From: Candidatus Coproplasma stercoravium
Lineage (GTDB): Bacteria; Bacillota; Clostridia; Christensenellales; Borkfalkiaceae
NCBI GenBank assembly: GCA_018713165.1
Contig: DVFR01000008.1
Coordinates: 1-64,000 of the forward strand
Length of the DNA stretch: 64,000 nt
Direction: 5' to 3'
Under the pieces are notes generated by a model. The model made no database searches, was not told where the DNA came from, and saw only the letters and a program-made list of their open reading frames with translations. Of this stretch, positions 50,692-57,100 are shown in pieces (positions within the stretch are counted from its first letter, which is position 1; every line of letters starts with the position of its first letter). The translations under genes were made by a program, and so were the position numbers.

Positions 50692-52253
50692 TTTGCAAGG
50701 ATATGAAATATACCGCCCTCTACTGGGCGTTGCGCTTTTTTGAAGTAGAGGAGAACGTTCACGTTAAAAACTACAATGGCTATAAAGTAAAAATAGATGC
50801 GGAAGCTCAGACAGTAGGCTACGGCGATAAAATCAAAGTGCTTTCCGATAGTTTACATTATCTCAAAAGGCATAAGGATTTTGTAATTCTCGAATGCGTG
50901 GACAGATTGCTTTCAGCAGGTGTCCAACCTGTTGATATTTTGCTCGACGGCAGACAGGGGCATCCCGACATTATCACAAAAGAGCACCATATAAACTGCG
51001 AACAATGGGGCGAAGATTACGAAAATGCATTAAAAAATTTTAACGGTGACGGTTTGATTTATACCTCCCGCCTTGTGAGCGGCTTGCTTGAATGTCACAC
51101 CTCGGAAATGCTTTTCAATAAAGTTGAAGGTAGTGAAGATTTCGAAATATATAATGACGAACTTGTTTTCTACCATGGCAAAGAAAAGGTGGTAAAAATT
51201 CCCGAAGGAATAAAGACAATTGCGGCAAGCGCGTTCTGGAATAACGTGTTTATCGAAGAGGTCATTCTTCCCGAAAGCCTTGTTCAGCTCGGTGGCGATT
51301 GCTTCTATTGCTGTTACAATCTTAAAAAAGTGAATATCCCAGCAAAGGTCAGTTTGATGGGTAACAACCCGTTCGCAGGGTGCCCCAAACTTGAAATCAG
51401 TAATTTTAGCCCTTGCTTCAAATTGGTTGGCGGAGTGTTGTACAGTGCAGACGGGGGCAACCTCATTCATTATACAATTGCAAATACCGCCGGGCAGTTT
51501 AATATTCCGCAGGGCGTAATCTGTATCGGCAAGCACAGTTTTTTTATGTGCGATAATCTTAAAAAGATAGTCATTCCGTCGAGTGTTGAGCGCATGGAAA
51601 ATAATCCGTTTTCGGGCTGTACGAAACTTACGGTAGAAAATCACAGTGCGGCATATCATTTTGAAAGTGGCGTTATCTACAATAAGTGGCGCAGCAACAT
51701 CATAGGCTGTCTAAACGGTAGCACCATTGAAAAATTAGTTGTCCCAGACAGTGTAACGGCAATAAACCGCAACTCTTTCTGGAATTGTAAGGGTGTCAAA
51801 AATATTATAATCGGCAGAAATGTAACGCGCATAGGCTACAACCCCTTTGCCTGGTGCGATAATTTATTGCTTGAAAGTATATCGCCCGATTTTCCGTGCG
51901 AGAACGGCATAATTTACGATAAAGATTTTACGCACATGCTCTGTGCAACCAATCGCGCTGTGGGTAAAAGTTTCAGGGTGAAGGACGGTGTAACGCATAT
52001 AAACCGCGGGGTGTTCAGCGGTTGTACAGACCTTAAAGATATAGACCTGAACGGTGTAATATATATAGATAAAAGCGCGTTCACCAATTGCACGGCGTTG
52101 CAATATGTTTTTATTCCCGATGGCGTAACATATATCGGAGAGTGGGTGTTTGCTCATTGCACTTCGCTTAAACGAATAAGCATACCGCGCAAAACCTTTA
52201 TAGATAAAAACGCATTTAACGAGTGCAATGCTGAAATCGAGTGGAGGGACTAA
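50688..52253 (+). CDS. BspA-type leucine-rich-repeat protein, cytoplasmic
   Basis: A 521-residue protein. Residues 1-150 form an unrecognised domain (YWALRFFEVEENVHVKNYNG, FVILECVDRLLSAGVQPVDI). Then come ~15 LRR_5 (BspA/TpLRR) units such as KVVKIPEGIKTIAASAFW and KKIVIPSSVERMENNPFSGC. BspA proteins are normally exported; this one has no signal peptide and sits inside a nucleotide-metabolism operon, which is unusual. I chose ATG 50688 (overlapping the kinase stop), with AGAGG upstream. Possible roles include recognition of a partner protein. Confidence 0.75.
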   Translation: MICKDMKYTALYWALRFFEVEENVHVKNYNGYKVKIDAEAQTVGYGDKIKVLSDSLHYLKRHKDFVILECVDRLLSAGVQPVDILLDGRQGHPDIITKEHHINCEQWGEDYENALKNFNGDGLIYTSRLVSGLLECHTSEMLFNKVEGSEDFEIYNDELVFYHGKEKVVKIPEGIKTIAASAFWNNVFIEEVILPESLVQLGGDCFYCCYNLKKVNIPAKVSLMGNNPFAGCPKLEISNFSPCFKLVGGVLYSADGGNLIHYTIANTAGQFNIPQGVICIGKHSFFMCDNLKKIVIPSSVERMENNPFSGCTKLTVENHSAAYHFESGVIYNKWRSNIIGCLNGSTIEKLVVPDSVTAINRNSFWNCKGVKNIIIGRNVTRIGYNPFAWCDNLLLESISPDFPCENGIIYDKDFTHMLCATNRAVGKSFRVKDGVTHINRGVFSGCTDLKDIDLNGVIYIDKSAFTNCTALQYVFIPDGVTYIGEWVFAHCTSLKRISIPRKTFIDKNAFNECNAEIEWRD

Positions 52254-52255
52254 AA

Positions 52256-53071
52256 TTGAAATCAATGCTCATTGAGGGCGACAACCTTGTCGCCATGCAG
52301 AGTTTGTTGGCTGAATTTGAGGGTAAAATCGATGTTATGCCCATTGACCCGCCGTACAATACGGCTATCGGTTACACAGGTTATAAAGATAGCGGGTTTG
52401 CCGGCAGCTGGGCGCAATTTATGCGCCCGCGCCTTGAAATTGCTTATAAGTTGTTGAGCGAGCACGGTGTAATGTTCATAAACATTGATGAAAACGAATT
52501 TTGTAGCCTGTATTTGCTATGCCGTGAAATTTTTGGCGCGCGCAATGTTATGAGCATGGTATGGAAAAAGACTAACCCACGGTTTGATAAAAACAGGGTA
52601 GAAAAGCCGTTGGAGGCTGGTATCCGCCGCACCCACGAATTTATTGTAGTATGCTTTAAGAATAAGGCTAATACTGTGCTCAATCCTGTAATGCAGCCTG
52701 TATGGGATGGGAGTAAATATGAGGATAGGTTACAGCCTCTCGAAACAATCATAGACGATATGGGCACAAATTCTTCCGCAAAGGATGAACTTGAAGATAT
52801 ATTTGGCGAAAGAAACTTATTTCAGACGCCCAAACCCGTTAAAATGATAAAAGAGTTAATCCGGGCGGCGAGCGGTAAACAATCTGTCGTTATGGACTTT
52901 TTTGCGGGAAGCGGCACCACAGGGCAGGCTGTAATGGAGCTGAATATGGAGGACGGCGGAAGCAGAAAGTGTATTTTAATAACCAATGACGAAAATAATA
53001 TCTGCAAGAGGATAACGCTGCCGCGTCTTCAAAAAGTTGTGGCACTATATGGCTATCAGGAAGAAATTTAG
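52256..53071 (+). CDS. Adenine-specific DNA methyltransferase, beta class
   Basis: A ~271-residue orphan methyltransferase. Motif IV DPPYNT (about residue 31) precedes motif I VMDFFAGSGTTGQAV, the beta-class order typical of type III Mod and phage N6-adenine or N4-cytosine enzymes. The target domain is short, about 150 residues. No restriction gene adjoins it. GGAGGG 7 bases before TTG 52256 decides the start; ATG 52262 is an alternative. It may modify the element DNA or help escape host restriction. Confidence 0.8.
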   Translation: MKSMLIEGDNLVAMQSLLAEFEGKIDVMPIDPPYNTAIGYTGYKDSGFAGSWAQFMRPRLEIAYKLLSEHGVMFINIDENEFCSLYLLCREIFGARNVMSMVWKKTNPRFDKNRVEKPLEAGIRRTHEFIVVCFKNKANTVLNPVMQPVWDGSKYEDRLQPLETIIDDMGTNSSAKDELEDIFGERNLFQTPKPVKMIKELIRAASGKQSVVMDFFAGSGTTGQAVMELNMEDGGSRKCILITNDENNICKRITLPRLQKVVALYGYQEEI

Positions 53072-53228
53072 TTTAAAAGCATGGTATAAAATACCCTGCC
53101 GCGTTCCGCGGCAGGGAAAATTTCTGACAATGTAGTTTGGCCTTTCTGATTGAATGAAATTTAAAAAATTTTGGGACAGGATTGGGGCATAAAATGTAAT
53201 TTGCCTCAAAAAACCCCATATAATGTAG
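53072..53228. other. Right end of the element, no gene
   Basis: GCCGCGTTCCGCGGC-type hairpin (53097-53113) after the methyltransferase may be its terminator. GGGACAGGATTGGGGCATAAAA (possible recombinase arm sites, near 53172-53193) follows. Confidence 0.4.
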
Positions 53229-53229
53229 T

Positions 53230-53258
53230 TGACATAGCAAAAATTACGCTATATAATA
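53230..53258 (+). promoter_or_regulatory. Second ribU promoter, carried by the element
   Basis: -35 TTGACA, 17-bp spacer, -10 TATAAT, preceded by ATGTAG as at 39843. It now drives the riboswitch and ribU. Confidence 0.8.
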
Positions 53259-53266
53259 AAATTAAG

Positions 53267-53440
53267 TTGCAAGCAGGGTTTCCCTGCGCAGCAAGCCCCA
53301 ATTTGTCGCGTGAGCGAGCTCACCAAAGGGGGAATTGCTGCGATTATATAATAAGAGAGCCTTGCATATCGCAGCAAGGGGGAGCTGGCTCCCCCAAATC
53401 ACGAAAATTTTTCGGTGACACCAGCCGAAAAATTTTGTGA
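53267..53440 (+). repeat. Hairpin repeat family A, copy 6 (in the ribU leader)
   Basis: Head GCAAGCAGGGTTTCCCTGC, H1 GCTGCGAT/ATCGCAGC (53337-53375), H2 GGGGGAGC/GCTCCCCC (53378-53395) and H3 bounded by TCACG and GTGA (53399-53440). It lies inside the element, 8 bases before the attR repeat. Confidence 0.85.
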
Positions 53441-53447
53441 ACATAGT

Positions 53448-53484
53448 TTTTAAAGTAAGTTCTTTGGGGCGGGGTGCAATTCCC
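53448..53484 (+). other. attR: 37-bp direct repeat within the FMN riboswitch
   Basis: Identical to 40061-40097; here it continues into the rest of the aptamer. Confidence 0.85.
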
Positions 53485-53622
53485 CACCGGCAGTGATTGC
53501 CTTCATGTGCGCAGAATTTTTGCGCGCGGCGGGCATAAGTCTGCGACGAAGGCGGCAAATCCCGCTTTCCTGATTCGGTGAAATTCCGGAACCGACGGTA
53601 TAGTCCGGATGGTAAAAGAATT
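53459..53622 (+). promoter_or_regulatory. FMN riboswitch (RFN element)
   Basis: Complete aptamer: GGGGCGGGGTGCAATTCCCC, ACCGGCAGTGAT, GATTCGGTGAAATTCCGG, ACCGACGGTATAGTCCGGATGG, with a P1 of GTTCTTT with AAAAGAA-type bases. It binds FMN and lowers ribU expression. A terminator follows at 53644-53682. Confidence 0.93.
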
Positions 53623-53643
53623 TTTTATCAAGCCGCATTTTCG

Positions 53644-53682
53644 CGCGCCCTTTTGCTTTAACCGCATGAGGGCGCGTTTTTT
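53644..53682 (+). terminator. Riboswitch-controlled terminator before ribU
   Basis: CGCGCCC/GGGCGCG stem followed by six T: the OFF state of the FMN switch. Confidence 0.8.
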
Positions 53683-53733
53683 CGCGGACGGAAGAACTGC
53701 TTTGAAAAATAAATTTTTAAGGAGTTCTTTAAA

Positions 53734-54549
53734 ATGGAACAAAATCAATTTATCGCTCAGGAAAGTGAGAATATTCCTGATAAACGTGACGATGTGCAGC
53801 AAGATTTCTCAAAAATGTCTGTTTCAACTTCGGATGCGCATAAAGCGGTTGAAAATGTTGAACATACATACGGACAGGTAGCCACCCCAAAAAAACAGAG
53901 AGGGAAAAAAGTAAAGGAGTTTTTCTCAAACTACTTCACGGCGACGCGCATTGCGTATCTCGCTGTTTTTACCGCTCTCTCGTTTGTGCTTAGGTTGCCA
54001 CCGTTTGAATTTTCTATTTTTCCCGCCGTTCCCTTTTTACAGATTGACTTTTCTAATACTTTTGTAATGATAGCTGGCTTTGCTCTCGGTCCTACTGCTG
54101 GTGTGATTGTAGGCGTGTTAAAGGAGCTGTTATATGGCATATCTTTTTCGCAAACGGTCGGGATAGGTGAGCTTGCAAACGTTTTATTCATACTTTCGTA
54201 TATATTGCTTCCTGCCATCGTATATAAAAAGCACAAAGGAATTAAAGTGGTAATTTTAACCCTTTTGGGCGGGAGTCTGTTGCAGGTTATAATGTCCGTT
54301 CCCATTAATTACCTTTTAAACTTTCCCTTCTATTTTACTGTAATGGGCGAAAGCTGGAGTGCCGGTATGGACTTTTATCTCAGCGTATGGTATTGGGCGG
54401 TGTTGTTTAATTTGGTAAAAGTAGTGCTCATAACAGTGGCTACATTGCTCCTGTATAAGCCGCTTTCCCGCCTGATAAAAGCTACTAATGCAAAATTTGT
54501 TGCTATACAAAACAAGCATAAGGGTAATGATGGCAAAAATGCCGCTTGA
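53734..54549 (+). CDS. ribU: Riboflavin transporter RibU (ECF S component)
   Basis: A 271-residue membrane protein. Six hydrophobic segments (about 67-88, 95-118, 125-145, 148-170, 178-200, 225-248) and the S-component helix ATRIAYLAVFTALSFVLRLPPF match RibU. The ~65-residue soluble N-terminus (Gln/Glu/Lys-rich) is longer than usual. It imports riboflavin with the shared EcfAA'T module, not in this window. AAGGAG lies 11 bases upstream. FMN-riboswitch control confirms the substrate. Confidence 0.92.
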   Translation: MEQNQFIAQESENIPDKRDDVQQDFSKMSVSTSDAHKAVENVEHTYGQVATPKKQRGKKVKEFFSNYFTATRIAYLAVFTALSFVLRLPPFEFSIFPAVPFLQIDFSNTFVMIAGFALGPTAGVIVGVLKELLYGISFSQTVGIGELANVLFILSYILLPAIVYKKHKGIKVVILTLLGGSLLQVIMSVPINYLLNFPFYFTVMGESWSAGMDFYLSVWYWAVLFNLVKVVLITVATLLLYKPLSRLIKATNAKFVAIQNKHKGNDGKNAA

Positions 54550-54613
54550 ATGCGCATATAACCTTTTAGGTGTTTCTTTGCGGAATGCGCTTAAAATTAA
54601 AACTTCATTTTAA

Positions 54614-54642
54614 TTGCCAAAAACTGCCGTGCGCGCTATAAT
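54614..54642 (+). promoter_or_regulatory. Promoter of tsaE-tsaB-rimI
   Basis: -35 TTGCCA, 17-bp spacer, -10 TATAAT (54637-54642). Transcription should begin about 54648-54651, at or next to the ATG. Confidence 0.65.
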
Positions 54643-54650
54643 ATATGCGT

Positions 54651-55052
54651 ATGGCAGTTTTCATTTCCCGCTCTGCGGAGGATACGAAAAATTTTGCAAG
54701 GGACTACGCGCGCGCTTTAAAGGGCGGCGACGTGGTGCTTTTAAACGGCGACATGGGCGCGGGCAAAACGGTGTTTGCCAAGGGCGTGGCGCAGGGTCTG
54801 GGCATAGACGACGAGGTATTGAGCCCTACATATGCCTACATGAACGACTACGGCGGGAAATTATATCACTATGATTGTTATCGCTTTTCGTCGGGCGCGC
54901 AGGCAGAGGCGCTCGGGCTGTGCGACTATTTTTACGGCGACGGCGTGTGCCTTATCGAGTGGGCGGAGAACATAAAGGACGTTCTGCCCGAAAACTGCAA
55001 AACCGTTACTATAAATAAAATAAGCGAGAACGAACGCGAAATAATTTATTGA
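54651..55052 (+). CDS. tsaE: tRNA threonylcarbamoyladenosine biosynthesis ATPase TsaE
   Basis: A 133-residue P-loop ATPase needed for t6A37 on tRNA with TsaB and TsaD. Walker A is GDMGAGKTVFAKGVAQGLG; LSPTYAYMNDY and YHYDCYRF are family motifs, and LIEWAENI ends the core. The promoter -10 lies 9 bases before ATG 54651, so the mRNA may be leaderless; an ATG six bases earlier is too close to the -10. Gene order tsaE-tsaB-rimI is standard. Confidence 0.92.
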   Translation: MAVFISRSAEDTKNFARDYARALKGGDVVLLNGDMGAGKTVFAKGVAQGLGIDDEVLSPTYAYMNDYGGKLYHYDCYRFSSGAQAEALGLCDYFYGDGVCLIEWAENIKDVLPENCKTVTINKISENEREIIY

Positions 55053-55119
55053 ATTTTTAATTTGGTTTTTGCGTTGGTTGCGGCATATATGCCGCTGAAT
55101 TTAAGTTTAAAGGTATTTG

Positions 55120-55746
55120 ATGGACGGAGAAAAAACAGCAAAATTCAATAAATTTCTTGCCGTGGACACGGCTTCGTCCCATCTCACCGCCCTTGCGGTG
55201 AACGGGGAAAAGGTCGTCCGCCGCTACATTGAAAACTGCGCGCTGAAACACTCGGTGCTCCTTATGGACGAGGTCGGCGCGGCGATGGACGGGGCTTTTC
55301 TTTCGCCCTCGGACTGCGATTTTTTCTGCGCGGTGACGGGTCCCGGCTCGTTCACGGGCATACGCATAGGAATTTCTGCGGCGAAGGGCTTTGCCCTCGC
55401 GACGGGTAAGCCGCTCATGCCGCTCACGTCGTTCGAGCTCGTTGCATATAATGTAAACAGCGACGATTTTTACGCCGTGGTCGACGCGGCGCACGGTCAT
55501 CTCTACGCCTGCCGTTTCAGCCTCGGCAGGGCGGGCGAACCCGTGTATATTTCAAAGGAAGAACTTATAAAAACGGGTCTGCCGCTGTACGGCTTTCAGC
55601 CGCTCGGACTGCCCTCATATACACAGCTTTGCGCGGGCGGCTGCCTTATGGGCGCGGTCGTAAAAAAGCTTGAAGGCGATGCCCCGTTCGGTGAAATGCA
55701 CGCGCTGTATGCGCGCAAGTCGCAGGCGGAGGAGGGCAGAAAGTGA
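55120..55746 (+). CDS. tsaB: tRNA threonylcarbamoyladenosine biosynthesis protein TsaB
   Basis: A 208-residue ASKHA-fold protein that scaffolds Tsa[16 protein letters not shown] and [23 protein letters not shown] are diagnostic; [15 protein letters not shown] follows. Start ATG 55120 with AAAGG upstream; a TTG three bases before is unlikely. The GTGA overlap couples it to rimI. tsaD is not in the window. Confidence 0.93.
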   Translation: MDGEKTAKFNKFLAVDTASSHLTALAVNGEKVVRRYIENCALKHSVLLMDEVGAAMDGAFLSPSDCDFFCAVTGPGSFTGIRIGISAAKGFALATGKPLMPLTSFELVAYNVNSDDFYAVVDAAHGHLYACRFSLGRAGEPVYISKEELIKTGLPLYGFQPLGLPSYTQLCAGGCLMGAVVKKLEGDAPFGEMHALYARKSQAEEGRK

Positions 55747-56177
55747 ACCTGCGGCGGTGGAAATATGAGGATATATTGCGCATATCCGAGCTTGAAAAGG
55801 AGTGCTTCCCCCAGGAGCCGTGGAGCTACCGCATGCTTGCCGACAGTTTTGAAAACGAAAAGTTTATCGGCGTTTTATGCGACGACGGCGGGGAGATTGC
55901 GGGCTACGGCGGGCTGACGCTCGGCTATGATACCGCTGATATCGACAATATCGCCGTTTCCGAAAGCTACCGTGGCGGCGGGATAGGCGGGGCCATGCTC
56001 GAATGGCTGGTTGCCGCCGCGGCCGAGCGCGGCATGACGCGCGTGTTTCTGGAAGTGCGCGTTTCAAACTCACGCGCCATGGCGCTATATTTAAAGCACA
56101 ATTTCAAGGGCGTTTACGCGCGCACGCGCTACTATACCGACGGCGAGGACTGCCTCGTGATGGCGAGAGAGATTTAA
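55743..56177 (+). CDS. rimI: Ribosomal protein alanine N-acetyltransferase
   Basis: A 144-residue GNAT acetyltransferase. Motif A is IAVSESYRGGGIGGAMLEWLV (acetyl-CoA loop RGGGIGG), with EVRVSNSRAMALYLKHNFK afterwards. Predicted to acetylate the N-terminus of ribosomal protein bS18. The start is GTG 55743 overlapping the tsaB stop. A 60-bp repeat begins at its stop codon. Confidence 0.88.
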   Translation: MNLRRWKYEDILRISELEKECFPQEPWSYRMLADSFENEKFIGVLCDDGGEIAGYGGLTLGYDTADIDNIAVSESYRGGGIGGAMLEWLVAAAAERGMTRVFLEVRVSNSRAMALYLKHNFKGVYARTRYYTDGEDCLVMAREI

Positions 56178-56328
56178 AAGTTATAAGTTGCCTGCGGCAA
56201 CGCGGGCAGTGATGAGCGCCTTCGGCGCGTTATGGGTTGCGCTGTGCGCAACGTTGCGGCGATGGGACATTTAAAAGTTATAAGTTGCCTGCGGCAACGC
56301 GGGCAGTGATGAGCGCTTTCGGCGCGTT
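56172..56328 (+). repeat. 60-bp direct repeat (two copies, 97 bp apart)
   Basis: 56172-56231 and 56269-56328 differ at one base. Each starts ATTTAAAAGTTATAAG and ends TTCGGCGCGTT, and includes the GCCTGCGGC-type stem. The first copy contains the rimI stop codon; the second lies in the start region of the hydrolase. Confidence 0.85.
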
Positions 56329-57100
56329 TTTGTGTTGCGGCGGTTGCCGCGCGGGGGTAATTGCTATTTTTATCGACGGACGGCACGTCGCCGTATACAG
56401 CGGCGGCTCGGGCGGGGACGTTTTGTTTCTGCACGGATATCTTTCGTGCAAAGAGAGCTTTTACTACAATATAAAAGAATTTGAAAAAACTTACCGCGTA
56501 ACCGCTCCCGATTTTCCCGGCTTCGGCGCCTCGGCGCCGCTCGGAGAAGCATGGTCGGTGGGCGATTACTGCAACTGGCTTAAAAAGTTTATTGCCGAAA
56601 GCGGGCTTTCGCGCCCGCATATTATTGCTCATTCCTTCGGCGCGCGGGTGGCGATAATGCTCGCCGCAACCTGTCCCGATTGTGTGGGCGACCTCGTGAT
56701 AACGGGCGGTGCGGGCATAGTAAAACCGCGCACGCGCGCGTACAAAAGAAAGGTGGCGGCATACAGGCTTGTAAAGAGGTTTGCGCCTGCGTTTGCCGAA
56801 AGGCACTTCGGCAGCGCGGAATACCGTTCGCTCTCCCCGCTCATGCGCGAGAGCTACAAAAAGATTGTAAACGAGGACCTTATTGGTTTTGCCCAAAAAA
56901 TACGGGCGCGCACTCTGCTTGTATACGGGAAGGACGATGCCGTAACTCCCGCAGGCGAGGAGGGGCGCGCGTTCTGCGGCGCGATAGAGGGTTCGGCTCT
57001 TGAAATAATAGACGGCGGGCACTTCTGCTTTGCCGAAAATTATAGAATATTTAACGAAAAGGTTGCCGCTTTTTTATCGGGGAGCGGCAGGGAGAGGTAA
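56309..57100 (+). CDS. Alpha/beta hydrolase
   Basis: About 263 residues. The oxyanion-hole LFLHGYLSCKESFYYN, nucleophile elbow IAHSFGARVAIML (Ser in HSFGA), DDAVTPAGE acid and final GGHFCFAEN His make a complete Ser-Asp-His triad, so an esterase or lipase-like enzyme of unknown substrate. The start is uncertain: the chosen ATG 56309 lies within the second 60-bp repeat, and the first clearly conserved residues begin about 20 codons later. It overlaps murF by one base (TAATG). Confidence 0.75.
   Translation: MSAFGAFLCCGGCRAGVIAIFIDGRHVAVYSGGSGGDVLFLHGYLSCKESFYYNIKEFEKTYRVTAPDFPGFGASAPLGEAWSVGDYCNWLKKFIAESGLSRPHIIAHSFGARVAIMLAATCPDCVGDLVITGGAGIVKPRTRAYKRKVAAYRLVKRFAPAFAERHFGSAEYRSLSPLMRESYKKIVNEDLIGFAQKIRARTLLVYGKDDAVTPAGEEGRAFCGAIEGSALEIIDGGHFCFAENYRIFNEKVAAFLSGSGRER

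Larger units (their letters stand above)
40061..53484. mobile_element. 13.4-kb integrative element inserted in the ribU FMN riboswitch
   Basis: Bounded by 37-bp direct repeats, with a tyrosine recombinase 127 bp inside the left end reading toward it, and AT-richer than the chromosome. Cargo: Mob-like protein, DUF4238 operon, HEPN-nucleotidyltransferase pair, Cro-like regulator and an nrdG-nrdD-kinase-LRR-methyltransferase operon. GGGGCATA-type direct repeats just inside both ends (40196-40221 and 53166-53194) may be recombinase arm sites. No conjugation or phage structural genes are present, so it would need a helper to move between cells. Confidence 0.8.

Noticed and set aside
52256-53071. 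Type III restriction-modification system
   Set aside because: Only a short methyltransferase is present; no helicase-nuclease Res gene follows.
40061-53484. tRNA gene as integration target
   Set aside because: No tRNA-like sequence is at either end; the core repeat is clearly FMN aptamer sequence.
40061-53484. Complete prophage or conjugative element
   Set aside because: No capsid, portal, terminase, tail, lysis, coupling or type IV secretion genes are present.
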